Source: Streptomyces wuyuanensis
Lineage (GTDB): Bacteria > Actinomycetota > Actinomycetes > Streptomycetales > Streptomycetaceae
Assembly (NCBI RefSeq): GCF_900103455.1
Contig: NZ_FNHI01000010.1
Coordinates: forward strand, 62,001-126,000
DNA: 64,000 bases
Direction: 5' to 3'
Positions 9,349-17,432 of this stretch are shown piece by piece (positions within the stretch are counted from its first letter, which is position 1; every line of letters begins with the position of its first letter). The position numbers and the translations under genes are program-made. Below the pieces are notes generated by a model. That model searched no databases. It was given only the letters and a program-made list of their open reading frames with translations, and was not told the DNA's origin.

Positions 9349-11694
9349 CTACTCGTTTGTGTATTCCTCCACAACGGTGGCGCCGAGCTCCCTCACGATC
9401 AGGTCGTGACCGGACAGAGCCGAGTCCACGAGGTCCGGATCGTCCTCTTCCGGAATGTCGTCCTCGATCGCCACGGGCTGCCGCGCGGGCGGGGCCGCGG
9501 CCCGTGCGGACTCCGCGCCGGACGGCCCCTGCTGCGGCGCCGGACCGCCCGATCCGCCCGCCGGGGGCGGGGCGGAAGGCGCCGAAGGCTGCTGGGGCGG
9601 CCGCGGAGCCTGCGACGACTGGGGTGCGGGCGGTGCGGAGGAGGCAGGGGACTGGGCGGGCCGGCCGCCGTAGCCGCCTCCGGACGATCCGCCCGGGCCG
9701 GACGGGGGCTGACCCGCACCTCCCGACGGATCGATGATCGCCTCGATCTTCCACTGCAGATTGAACTGCTCGGACAGCGCCTGCCTCAGCACGTCCTCGC
9801 TGCCGCTGCTCGCGAAGTTGTCGCGTGCTCCGGCGTTGATGAAGCCGAGTTGGAGGGTGGTGCCGTCGAAGCCCGCCACCTGCGCGTTCTGGCTGAGCAG
9901 GATCCAGGTGAAGCGGCGGCGGTTCTTCACCGCCTCCAGGATGTCCGGCCACATGTTGCGCACCTGGGCGGCTCCCTGGGCCGCGGCGGGCGCGACGGCC
10001 TGAGACCGGGCCGCCGGCGCGGGGGCGGGGGCGGGGGTCGCCGGCGCGGAGGCCGCCGGCGCGGGAGTCGCCGAAGGGCGGGCACCCTGGCCGGGCGCGG
10101 CGGCCGAGGGCCAGGCACCCGGCCGTGCGGCGGCGGGACCACCGGAGGCGGGGGCCGCGGCTCCCGGCCAGGCACCCGGCCGCGGCGCGGTGGACTCCTG
10201 CGCGGGGGCCGGGGACGGGCCGGCCGGGGATCGCGGGGCCTCGGACGGGGCGGGCTCCGCCTCGGGCCGCTGGGGAGCCTGTGCGGGCTGGGGCCGCTGC
10301 ACCCCGGCCGGGCCCGGCTCCGACTGGGCGGCCTGCGGCTGAGCGGGCTGCGACTGGTCGGGCTGCGACTGAACGGGCTGCTGCTGAACGGGCTGCGGCT
10401 GGTCGGGGGCCGCTCCCCCGCCCCGTACCGCCGCGCGCGCGGCGGCGGCACCGCCCGGAACCATGGGCGCATGCGCCTCCGGGCCTGGTACGTAGCCCAT
10501 CGCCGGCCCGGAGCCCGGCGCCGGGAACGCCGCGGCCGCTCCGCGCTCCAGCCGGTCGAGCCTGGCCTGCAGGGACCGCTCGTCGTCGAAGGCCGCCGGC
10601 AGCAGCACCCGGGCGCAGATCAGCTCCAGCTGCAGCCGGGGCGAGGTGGCGCCGCGCATCTCCGTCAGACCGGTGTTGACCATGTCCGCGGCCCGGCTGA
10701 GCTCGGCGGCGCCGAACACCTGGGCCTGCGCCTGCATCCGCTCGATCACGTCCGCCGGGCCGTCGATGAGACCCTTCTCGCCCGCGTCCGGTACCGCGGC
10801 GAGGATCACCAGGTCCCGCAGTCGCTCCAGCAGATCCGCGACGAAACGGCGCGGGTCGTTGCCGCCCTCGATGACGCGGTCCACGACCTCGAACGCCGCG
10901 GCACCGTCGCCCGAGGCGAAGGCCTCCACGACCGAGTCCAGCAACGATCCGTCCGTGTACCCCAGGAGGGCCGTCGCCATGGCGTACGTCACACCGTCGT
11001 CCGTCGCGCCGGCCAGCAGCTGGTCCATCACCGACATCGAGTCACGCACCGAACCCGCGCCGGCCCGCACGACCAGCGGAAGGACCCCTTCCTCGACGGG
11101 AATCCGCTCCCTGCCGCACACCTCGCCCAGGTACTCCCGCAGGGTCCCGGGCGGCACGAGACGGAACGGATAGTGGTGCGTACGCGAGCGGATCGTCCCG
11201 ATGACCTTCTCGGGCTCGGTCGTCGCGAAGATGAACTTGAGGTGCTCCGGCGGCTCCTCGACCACCTTCAGCAGGGCGTTGAAGCCCGCCGAGGTGACCA
11301 TGTGGGCCTCGTCGATGATGTAGATCTTGTACCGGCTGGAGGCGGGCCCGAAGAACGCCTTCTCCCGCAGTTCGCGGGCGTCGTCCACACCACCGTGCGA
11401 TGCGGCGTCGATCTCGATGACGTCGATCGACCCCGGCCCGTTGCGCGCGAGGTCGCGGCAGGACTGGCACTCGCCGCAGGGAGTGGGAGTGGGGCCCTGC
11501 TCACAGTTCAGGCACCGCGCGAGGATGCGGGCACTGGTCGTCTTTCCGCATCCGCGCGGCCCGCTGAACAGGTACGCGTGATTGACCCGGTTGTTCCGCA
11601 GCGCCTGCTGCAGCGGGTCGGTGACATGCTCCTGCCCGATGACCTCGGCGAAGGACTCGGGTCGGTAGCGGCGGTACAGCGCAAGGGACGACAC
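9349..11694 (-). CDS. dnaX: DNA polymerase III subunit gamma/tau
   Basis: Clamp-loader ATPase of the replicative polymerase, 781 aa. The N-terminal AAA+ domain begins SLALYRRYRPESFAEVIGQEHV, with Walker A GPRGCGKTTSA, a zinc site (CLNCEQ...CGECQSC) and Walker B YIIDEAHM. The middle helical domain runs to about residue 390. A long Pro/Ala/Gln-rich linker (about 390-610), typical of Streptomyces tau, leads to the tau C-terminus (WPDILEAVKNRRRFTWILLSQNAQV). The linker has several near-repeat PxQPxQ units. GTG 11694 is chosen because family members start SSLALYRRYRPE; the longer frame adds ten residues without support. The SRP RNA lies upstream on the same strand. Confidence 0.95.
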   Translation of the reverse strand: MSSLALYRRYRPESFAEVIGQEHVTDPLQQALRNNRVNHAYLFSGPRGCGKTTSARILARCLNCEQGPTPTPCGECQSCRDLARNGPGSIDVIEIDAASHGGVDDARELREKAFFGPASSRYKIYIIDEAHMVTSAGFNALLKVVEEPPEHLKFIFATTEPEKVIGTIRSRTHHYPFRLVPPGTLREYLGEVCGRERIPVEEGVLPLVVRAGAGSVRDSMSVMDQLLAGATDDGVTYAMATALLGYTDGSLLDSVVEAFASGDGAAAFEVVDRVIEGGNDPRRFVADLLERLRDLVILAAVPDAGEKGLIDGPADVIERMQAQAQVFGAAELSRAADMVNTGLTEMRGATSPRLQLELICARVLLPAAFDDERSLQARLDRLERGAAAAFPAPGSGPAMGYVPGPEAHAPMVPGGAAAARAAVRGGGAAPDQPQPVQQQPVQSQPDQSQPAQPQAAQSEPGPAGVQRPQPAQAPQRPEAEPAPSEAPRSPAGPSPAPAQESTAPRPGAWPGAAAPASGGPAAARPGAWPSAAAPGQGARPSATPAPAASAPATPAPAPAPAARSQAVAPAAAQGAAQVRNMWPDILEAVKNRRRFTWILLSQNAQVAGFDGTTLQLGFINAGARDNFASSGSEDVLRQALSEQFNLQWKIEAIIDPSGGAGQPPSGPGGSSGGGYGGRPAQSPASSAPPAPQSSQAPRPPQQPSAPSAPPPAGGSGGPAPQQGPSGAESARAAAPPARQPVAIEDDIPEEDDPDLVDSALSGHDLIVRELGATVVEEYTNE

Positions 11695-11960
11695 GCATAC
11701 GAGGTTATCGGGGCCCGCCGACAATCACGGCGGCCGCAGGGGCACAGCGCCCGGGGCCGCGGTGTTGCGGGGCCGCCGAGGCCGGGCTCGGGGCCGTGGG
11801 GCCGGTTCCGGGCTCGGCGGTCCGGCAGCCCATCCTCGGCAGCGGGCTCGGCGGTCCGGCGGCTCATCCTCGGCTCGAGTACGGGATCTCCAGGACCGTT
11901 TCCGATCTTCGGGCGGGATCCGGTCTCCCGGCCCGACCACGACTGCCGGCCCGGAACGCA

Positions 11961-12051
11961 AAGGGCCCCCCACGCACCCGCCAGAGCCGACCTACCCTTG
12001 CTGCCTTCCGGCCCTGGGGGAGTTCAGTCAGATAGCGCCACGTGAGGGGCT
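11961..12051 (-). ncRNA. ffs: Signal recognition particle RNA (4.5S type)
   Basis: Read on the minus strand, this has the invariant SRP domain IV: GGGCCGGAAGGCAGCAAGGG, with the GGAA tetraloop-side and AGCA internal loop. It is closed by long flanking pairing between AGCCCCTCACG at the 5' end and CGTGGGGGGC at the 3' end. The small RNA binds Ffh and targets nascent proteins to the membrane. Ends are approximate and set by the terminal helix. TTT follows the 3' end. A position just upstream of dnaX is common in actinobacteria. Confidence 0.9.
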
Positions 12052-12126
12052 GCGCACAGACTACCTGATGGTGGGGGCGGGGAACGAGTTCGCGAGCACT
12101 CCTCCGCGTCATGTAATGTTTCCGGC

Positions 12127-12211
12127 GGAGGATTCGCCTAGAGGCCTAGGGCGCACGCTTGGAAAGCGTGTTGGGGGCAACCCCTCACGAGTTCGAATCT
12201 CGTATCCTCCG
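12127..12211 (+). tRNA. tRNA-Ser (GGA)
   Basis: Class II tRNA of 85 nt: acceptor GGAGGAT/ATCCTCC, anticodon arm CACGCTTGGAAAGCGTG with anticodon GGA, a long variable arm (TTGGGGGCAACCCCTC), T-arm CGAGTTCGAATCTCG, discriminator G12211. CCA is not encoded. A strong terminator follows. Confidence 0.96.
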
Positions 12212-12231
12212 CAGCCGCCCAGCTGGGCAAA

Positions 12232-12266
12232 CGAGGTCCCCGACCGGATGCCGGTCGGGGACCTCG
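12232..12266 (+). terminator. Terminator after tRNA-Ser(GGA)
   Basis: Perfect 16-bp stem CGAGGTCCCCGACCGG / CCGGTCGGGGACCTCG with a 3-nt ATG loop, followed by CTGTTTGG. Confidence 0.88.
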
Positions 12267-12344
12267 CTGTTTGGTGGTCTCTCAGTCTTGGTCTCAGTTG
12301 TGGCATGCCGAGGCGGGGCGCGCCAGGCGGCACAGTGAGTCGGC

Positions 12345-12750
12345 TCACCACAGCGGAGGCGCGACCGTCGGTGCGGGCTGTGCGGCCCGGCTCATGGGCA
12401 GGACGATCTTCCCTCGCGTGGGGCGCTCGGCGAGCTGGTTGTACGCGGCGCGTACGTCGGCGAGTGGGTAGCTGGAATCGATCGGGAAGACCAGGCGCCC
12501 CGCTTCGGCCATCTCTGCGAGCCTTCCGGGATCCAGTGCCGTCGCGACGTTGCAGCGTCCGAAGTGGTCGATAGGAGCGGTCACGGACCCCGGTGCCGCT
12601 TTACGGATGCGCTCGGTCAGGCCGTCGCCGTACTCGCTCGGGGTCGCGCCCAGGGATTCCAGGAACGGAAAGCTGCTGATGCCACCCGTGGCCAGCGCCG
12701 TGGGCTTGCGGGCGAGCCGGTCGGCGCCGGCGCGGACGAACCGGGCCTGC
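12345..12750 (-). pseudogene. Decayed NADP-dependent (quinone) oxidoreductase, internally deleted
   Basis: Minus-strand remnant of a medium-chain dehydrogenase. Recognisable islands in order are QARFVRAGADRLARKPTALA (active-site-proximal strand), FPFLESLGATPSEYGDG (Rossmann second half), GSVTAPIDHFG, and the C-terminal GRLVFPIDSSYPLADVRAAYNQLAERPTRGKIVLPM. The N-terminal third is missing, and the segments between the islands are deleted, including the GxGxxG cofactor loop. At about 135 codons against about 310 for the intact family, it cannot be functional. It abuts a TetR fragment on the other strand, as in a regulator/oxidoreductase divergon that lost its middle. Confidence 0.7.
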
Positions 12751-12761
12751 GCGGCGCGCGG

Positions 12762-12963
12762 TTGGAAGCCCCTGACCTGGGCATCAACCGGCGCAGCAGC
12801 TACGCCGCCCACGGCAACAAGGAGCAGTTGTTCCGCAAGGCCGTCGACCGCTACCTTGCGGGCCCCGGCGCGTTGTCGCCGAAGCCATCGACAAGCCCAC
12901 GGCCCGCCAGGTCGCCGAGACGATGCTGCACGGCTGCGCAGACGCCTGCACACAGGCGAAACG
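12762..12963 (+). pseudogene. Decayed TetR-family regulator fragment, frameshifted
   Basis: Plus-strand remnant. One frame reads DLGINRRSSYAAHGNKEQLF then RKAVDRYLAGPGAL, which is the end of a TetR HTH and helix 4 (normally VGINRRSLYAAFGNKEELF). From about 12880 the homology continues in another frame as EAIDKPTARQVAETMLHG then CADACTQAK. The first HTH helix and start codon are missing, and the ligand-binding domain is cut off by the terminator at 12965. A frameshift plus two truncations make this a clear pseudogene. Confidence 0.7.
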
Positions 12964-12964
12964 A

Positions 12965-12993
12965 AGACCCCGGTCGCTCGGCGGCCGGGGTCT
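12965..12993. terminator. Hairpin terminator between the TetR remnant and the DUF899 gene
   Basis: AGACCCCGG / CCGGGGTCT with an 11-nt loop. CGTCTTT follows on the plus side and TCGTTTCG on the minus side. It can serve the minus-strand gene ending at 13035. Confidence 0.7.
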
Positions 12994-13034
12994 CGTCTTT
13001 GCCCGAGGCAGGCGTCGCCGCCCGGACGAAGGTC

Positions 13035-13748
13035 TCATCCGGTCCCGCGGGTCTTGGCCAGCCACTCCGGCGCCGGTTCCGCCTCGTCGCCGTACCCGTC
13101 GTGCCAGTTCCACCATTCGTAGGGCGGGGTCTGGGGATAGCCCTCGGGCGAGTTCTCCCACGTCTCCTGCCGCCCGAGAGCGGTCATGTCGAGGTAGCTC
13201 CAGGTGCTTCCCAGCGCCTCGTCACCGCGGTTGTTCACGAAGTAGGTGCGGAACACTCGGTCGCCGTCACGGATGAACGCGTTCGTTCCGTGCCACTCGT
13301 CCACCCCGAAGTCGGCGTCGAAGTCGCCGGCGATCGTGTACCAGGGGATCGTCCAGCCCATCCGCGCCTTGACCCGCTCGACGTCCGGCTGCGGAGCGCG
13401 CGAGACGAAGACGAGAGTGGTGTCGCGGGCGTTCAGATGGGCCAGGTGACCGACGTGGTCGGCCACCATGGAGCAGCCGCGGCAGGCGTGGTCGGGCCAG
13501 CCGAACACACCGGGCTCGAAGAACGCGCGGTAGACGACCAGCTGGCGACGGTCCTCGAAGAGGTCGAGCAGACCCGCCTTGCCCTCGGGGCCCTCGAACT
13601 CGTACTCCTTCTCCACCGCCAGCCACGGCATCCGCCTGCGCTTGGCGGCCAGTGCGTCGCGAGCGCGGGTCAGCCTCTTCTCCTCGACGAGCAGTTCCTG
13701 CCGCGCGGACTCCCACTCCTGCGGCGAGACGACCGGGGGTGTCTCCAT
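13035..13748 (-). CDS. DUF899 family thioredoxin-like protein
   Basis: This 237-aa cytosolic protein has the DUF899 signature. The N-terminal region has EWESARQELLVEEKRLTR and MPWLAVEKEYEFEGPEGKA. A thioredoxin-fold core follows with RRQLVVYRAFF, a CRGC motif in HACRGCSMVADHVGHL, and IPWYTIAGDFDADFGV. The C-terminal WSYLDMTALGRQETWENSPEGYPQ is typical. The two cysteines sit where a redox-active CxxC would be. The biochemical role of the family is not established to my knowledge. ATG 13748 gives the full family length. It is monocistronic and bounded by hairpins and pseudogenes on one side. Confidence 0.85.
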   Translation of the reverse strand: METPPVVSPQEWESARQELLVEEKRLTRARDALAAKRRRMPWLAVEKEYEFEGPEGKAGLLDLFEDRRQLVVYRAFFEPGVFGWPDHACRGCSMVADHVGHLAHLNARDTTLVFVSRAPQPDVERVKARMGWTIPWYTIAGDFDADFGVDEWHGTNAFIRDGDRVFRTYFVNNRGDEALGSTWSYLDMTALGRQETWENSPEGYPQTPPYEWWNWHDGYGDEAEPAPEWLAKTRGTG

Positions 13749-13790
13749 GGTGACGTCACCTTCCCCTTCGGGTCCGGACTCGTTTCGGCA

Positions 13791-15518
13791 CTACGAGTAC
13801 TGCGGCTCCTGCTGAGGCTGTTCCCCCGCAGGCTGCTCCGGCTCCGCGGGCTGCTCCGGCTGCTCTGCCGGAGGCGGCTCGGGGAGCTGCTGCTCCGACT
13901 GTTCCGGCTGCTGCGGCTCGGCCGGCTCCTCGGGCTCGGGGGGCTGGGGCCGCTCGGGCTCGGGCGCCACCGGCTGGTCCTCTTCCTGCTGGGGCTGCTG
14001 CTCCTGTTCCGTCTCGGGCGCCACGGGCTTCTCGGGCTCGTCAGGCGGCTGCGGCTCCTCCGGGTCCGGCGCCACGGGCCGGTCCTTCTTGTCGTCCTCC
14101 TTCTTGTCGTCCTTCTTCTTCTCGTCCTTCTTCTCGTCCTTCTTCTCGTCCTCCTTGCCCTTCTCCTTGTCCTCGTCCTTCTTCTCGTCCTCCTTGCCCT
14201 TCTCCTTGTCCTCGTCCTTCTTCTCGTCCTCCTTGCCCTTCTCCTTGTCCTCGTCCTCCTTCACGTCGTCCTTGCCCTTCTCCTTGTCCTCGTCCTGCTC
14301 CGACTCCTTGTCCGACGGCTTGCCCGTCTCCTCGTCCTTGTTCGACGGTTCGTCCTCCTTCTGCTGCTCGCCGTCCTTCTTCTCCTCCGTGCCCTTCTCC
14401 TTGTCCTCGTCCGTCCGGCCGTCCTGCGTGTCCTGGTCCTCCCCCTCGGGTTCGCTCTGCTCGTCGCCCTCCGGGAACACGTCCGAGGAGTCGTCCGACG
14501 GTTCGGGCAGGACCGGAGCGGAGCCGTCCGGCGGCTGACCCTTCGGAGCAGGAATCCGGTGATCGCTCCGGCCCTCGGCGTCGCCGTTCGGGCGCTCGAA
14601 CCACGCCTTGGTTTCCGGGTCGAACATCGTGACGGCCTTCATCGGCTTGGGCGCCGGGACGACCGCGACGATGGCCGCCGAACGGAAGGACGCCCACTTC
14701 TTGCCCGTGTACTTCTGCTCGCCCTGGACCGCGACCGCCGGGGCCAACGGATTGCCACAGGCGCAGCGCACGCGCGGAACGCCGCGGGCGTCGACGAGGA
14801 CGGCCGTTCCGGCCTGGAGGACCGCCTGGTACTCGGTGGCCCTGCCGTCCCGGTATCCGTGGTTGGTGACCCGGGTGTCCCAGGTCAGCCGAACCGGCGT
14901 CAGCGACCGCAGATACGCCGGGATCTCGGCCGACGGAATGCGCAGGGCGCCCGCGAACGCGCTCCCCTTGGCCTCGTTCTCCGCGAGATACGCGATCTGC
15001 TTCTCGACATCGCAGCTGGCGACGTTCTGCGTACCCCCGTACAGCCCGGGATGGGCGCCGCTGACTGCCACGGTGCGCGAGCCGATTCTCGATGTGTCGG
15101 GGCCGGACGGAGCCTCGGCGCCCTTGGTGTCCGTGGCCGACGACGGGGTGAACGGGTCGCGGCCGGCCGCCGAGGCGGTCTGGAGGAAGATCTCTCCGCC
15201 TCCCTGGGACCCGCCTCCCATCAGGGTGAACACGAGGATCACCGCCATCGCCACCACGACGGCCGTGCCGGCGCTCACCAGGGTGAGCCGGCTCCGCCGC
15301 CAGATCGGGAGCTTTCCGTGGCCACGGCCCGGCTCGTCGGGTCCGCCCGACGCGGGCGACTCGCCCGGTGGGCCGGGCGGGGGCGGGGGGCCGGGCGGGG
15401 GCGGAGGGCCGGGCGGCGGAGGCTGTTCCCGCTCGTCGGACGACCGGCCGGTCAGCGGACCGGACGGTGGGCCCGTAGGTCGTGTGGGGCGCTCGGACGG
15501 AGGAAGCTCTGACGTCAC
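13791..15518 (-). CDS. One-TM secreted-domain protein (DUF6777-like) with charged repeat tail
   Basis: About 575 aa. The N-terminal 75 residues are Pro/Gly-rich and cytoplasmic. One transmembrane helix follows (LTLVSAGTAVVVAMAVILVF). The extracellular domain of about 250 residues (GEIFLQTASAAGRDPFTPSS, a TAVLVDARGVPRVRCACGNPL stretch with paired Cys) resembles the actinobacterial domain I know as DUF6777. The last 220 residues are low complexity: a Lys/Glu/Asp block with a 13-aa tandem repeat, then Pro/Glu/Gln. I prefer GTG 15518 because GGGGAGAG lies 4 nt upstream; ATG 15587 with a weaker GGAAG is possible. Function unknown; the tail suggests a cell-wall-spanning or ion-binding extension. 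Confidence 0.7.
   Translation of the reverse strand: MTSELPPSERPTRPTGPPSGPLTGRSSDEREQPPPPGPPPPPGPPPPPGPPGESPASGGPDEPGRGHGKLPIWRRSRLTLVSAGTAVVVAMAVILVFTLMGGGSQGGGEIFLQTASAAGRDPFTPSSATDTKGAEAPSGPDTSRIGSRTVAVSGAHPGLYGGTQNVASCDVEKQIAYLAENEAKGSAFAGALRIPSAEIPAYLRSLTPVRLTWDTRVTNHGYRDGRATEYQAVLQAGTAVLVDARGVPRVRCACGNPLAPAVAVQGEQKYTGKKWASFRSAAIVAVVPAPKPMKAVTMFDPETKAWFERPNGDAEGRSDHRIPAPKGQPPDGSAPVLPEPSDDSSDVFPEGDEQSEPEGEDQDTQDGRTDEDKEKGTEEKKDGEQQKEDEPSNKDEETGKPSDKESEQDEDKEKGKDDVKEDEDKEKGKEDEKKDEDKEKGKEDEKKDEDKEKGKEDEKKDEKKDEKKKDDKKEDDKKDRPVAPDPEEPQPPDEPEKPVAPETEQEQQPQQEEDQPVAPEPERPQPPEPEEPAEPQQPEQSEQQLPEPPPAEQPEQPAEPEQPAGEQPQQEPQYS
14137..14292 (-). repeat. Four tandem 39-bp coding repeats
   Basis: Three near-identical 39-bp units (14137-14175, 14176-14214, 14215-14253) and one diverged unit (14254-14292). 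Each encodes a 13-residue block of the type EDEKKDEDKEKGK in the tail of the membrane protein. Near-identity at DNA level points to recent expansion and likely length variation between strains. Confidence 0.85.
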
Positions 15519-15984
15519 GGCACTCTCCCCGGAATCGGGGATGTCAGGGAAATGACGTTCATCCTCATTTGCCCTCCTCATCGTCATTATGGGCTTCCGG
15601 CCCGGGAATTGTGGATCTTGGAGATTTCCCGCTGCCGCACCCGTCCGGAGAGTGCGGACGACGCGAATCGACACGGGAGGGCGGCGCTCTCCACCGGTCC
15701 CGCTTTCAGGAAAACCCGGTCGTCACATTCGCGTCATGCCGCTGCATTTCGGGACTTGACAGGTGAGGGCGCGCGGGATCGGGCGGCTGGGCACACACCT
15801 TCGGCCCCGCCCGGAACGGGACGGGGCCCAGCAGCGAGAACGGAACCGAGAGCGAACCGGCGTCGACGACAGACCGGACGTGCGACCTGGGCCGCGACGT
15901 CGGCCAACACCGGGGCCCCACCCACCCCTCCCCAAGCCCCGCGATCCGATCGGGGCACGCGGTTCCAGAAACCCCCCGACTATT

Positions 15985-16002
15985 TCGTGACATCCGTCAC
16001 GA
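15985..16002. promoter_or_regulatory. Crp/FNR-type operator
   Basis: TCGTGAC-ATCC-GTCACGA is a perfect 7-bp inverted repeat. It fits GTGA-N6-TCAC and the GTG-N6-GNCAC consensus described for Streptomyces Crp (15987-16000). It lies about 385 bp upstream of the CAP-domain gene and about 470 bp upstream of the divergent membrane-protein gene. Confidence 0.55.
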
Positions 16003-16045
16003 CGAATTCCGCATTAGGGCGACCGGATAGTAGAAAGCCCGGGAC

Positions 16046-16066
16046 TGGACAAATGAGACTTGTCCA
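16046..16066. promoter_or_regulatory. 21-bp palindrome TGGACAA-N7-TTGTCCA
   Basis: A perfect 7-bp inverted repeat with a 7-nt spacer, 44 bp from the Crp-type site. It could be a second operator or the first hairpin of the CAP-gene leader. No regulator is assigned. Confidence 0.4.
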
Positions 16067-16386
16067 CTTTGAGAGAGACATGTCCCGCGCTGGCCATGGG
16101 GGTATTCGACCGGCTCGCCGCTTCCGCCCGGTTGTCGGGCACTCAGGGCTTTCTGACGGGCCGACAGAAGCGCACACCTTGTCGGAGCCGGGACCAGCAC
16201 GCCTTCGGGAGCTTTTCAAGAGGCGTCCTGCCTTACGAGCCGAGGTAGTAACGACGCCCATTGCTCCCACCTGGCGGCGCTTCTAACAATGGCGGCCCGC
16301 AAAGGCGTCTCCGCAGCTCAGCACAGGACCAGTGCCGGGTCGACCGTTCCCCGGGGACGCTCCGCGAAAACCGAGTGAGGTCATGC

Positions 16387-17178
16387 ATGAGGAAGCACCG
16401 CAGGAAGACGCACCACCGGAAGATAACGATCGCCGCCGTCGCCCTGGGGGCCGTGGCTGTGCCTTCCGTAGCCATGGCCTGTATGGACCAGCAGGGAAGC
16501 CCGGAGCACCAGGGAGGCCGTGACGCCCGGTCCTGGGGGGAGTGGAGGAACGCCTCCGCCGAGAACCCCTGGCAGCAGGGTGGCTGGGACTGGAAGAAGA
16601 AGCACGGTGGTGAGCCCGGCGGCGCCGAGCAGCCCGGTACCGAGCCGGGTGCCGCCGAGCCCGGCGGTTCGGCCCCGGCCTCGCCGGCACCGCAGGCCCC
16701 CGCCCCGGCCAAGCCCGCCGCGCCGAAGCCGGCCGCCCCCAAGCCGGCCGCGCCGAAGCCCACGGCCTCCCCGAGCACGCCCGCGTCCTCCGCTCCCGCC
16801 ACGGGCGCCGTCGCGCGCGTCGTGCAGCTCGTCAACAGCGAGCGCAGCAAGGCCGGATGCTCGCCGGTCACCGTCAACGCCAAACTGACCAAGGCCGCTC
16901 AGGACCACAGCAAGGACATGGCCGCCCACCGCAACATGTCCCACACGGGCTCCGACGGCTCGGACCCGGGCGCCCGGATCACCCGTGCCGGATACAACTG
17001 GAGCACGTACGGCGAGAACGTCGCCTACGGCTACGAGACCCCCGAGAAGGTCATGGCGGGCTGGATGTCCAGCCCGGGCCACAAGAAGAACATCCTGAAC
17101 TGCGAGTTCAAGGAGATCGGCGTCGGCCTCGCGCAGCCCGGGAACTACTGGACCCAGGACTTCGGCACCAGCCGCTGA
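16387..17178 (+). CDS. Secreted CAP/SCP-domain protein
   Basis: This 263-aa exported protein has a Lys/Arg/His-rich n-region, a hydrophobic core (IAAVALGAVAVPSVAMA) and likely signal peptidase I cleavage near Ala31. About 90 residues of Pro/Ala/Lys-rich linker follow. The C-terminal CAP domain begins VVQLVNSERSKAGCSPVTVN, with the conserved His in HRNMSHTGSDG, the GENVAYGYETPEKVM motif and SPGHKKNILNCEFKEIGVGL. Bacterial CAP proteins of this type are wall-associated; enzymatic activity is unproven. ATG 16387 follows GAGG by 7 nt. A terminator follows the stop. Confidence 0.9.
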   Translation: MRKHRRKTHHRKITIAAVALGAVAVPSVAMACMDQQGSPEHQGGRDARSWGEWRNASAENPWQQGGWDWKKKHGGEPGGAEQPGTEPGAAEPGGSAPASPAPQAPAPAKPAAPKPAAPKPAAPKPTASPSTPASSAPATGAVARVVQLVNSERSKAGCSPVTVNAKLTKAAQDHSKDMAAHRNMSHTGSDGSDPGARITRAGYNWSTYGENVAYGYETPEKVMAGWMSSPGHKKNILNCEFKEIGVGLAQPGNYWTQDFGTSR

Positions 17179-17231
17179 CCACGCCCGCGGCCGTTCGACG
17201 CACCCGCGAACGGACCCCCACCGCGGCCTGC

Positions 17232-17267
17232 GGAAGGGCCCCGACCGTGCCCGGTCGGGGCCTTCGC
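17232..17267 (+). terminator. Terminator of the CAP-protein gene
   Basis: Stem GGAAGG(G)CCCCGACCG / CGGTCGGGGCCTTC with one bulged G and a short loop, about 55 bp after the stop. Confidence 0.75.
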
Positions 17268-17432
17268 CGTGCCCGGCCGACGGGGCGGCACAAGGGGGGC
17301 GGGCGGCCCAGGGACCGGCGGCCGGGTGAGGGCGAAAGAATCCGTGCGAGGTGTCGAGAAGCGCGCGACGGCTCCGACGTCCCCTGTGAGAGTTGCCCAC
17401 GAGGGGCGACAACGCAGCCGAGGAGCGAAGTC

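Larger units (their letters stand above)
15519..16386. other. Large divergent intergenic region
   Basis: About 870 bases between the divergent genes at 13791-15518 and 16387-17178. It contains a Crp-type palindrome (15985-16002), a 21-bp palindrome (16046-16066), and a G+C content visibly lower around 15970-16070 than in flanking genes. Short open frames here overlap on both strands and have no convincing starts or homology. The last 300 bases before the CAP-protein gene look like a structured leader with several short inverted repeats, but I could not fit a known riboswitch. Confidence 0.5.

Noticed and set aside
12127..12963. Genomic island inserted at tRNA-Ser(GGA)
   Set aside because: The decayed genes next to the tRNA suggested it, but there is no integrase and no duplicate of the tRNA 3' end downstream; the tRNA keeps its own terminator.
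14089..14538. Ser/Phe-rich plus-strand frame
   Set aside because: Pure reverse complement of the charged tandem repeat; no start site or homology.
12564..15512. 982-codon open frame on the plus strand with a Leu/Val-rich middle
   Set aside because: The apparent hydrophobic stretch is the antisense of the Lys/Glu/Asp repeat of the membrane protein at 13791-15518. Only the first part (12762-12880) has meaning, as a TetR remnant.
16060..16386. c-di-AMP (ydaO-type) riboswitch upstream of the CAP-domain gene
   Set aside because: Considered because such leaders precede wall-hydrolase genes in Streptomyces, but the conserved core segments of the motif could not be found.
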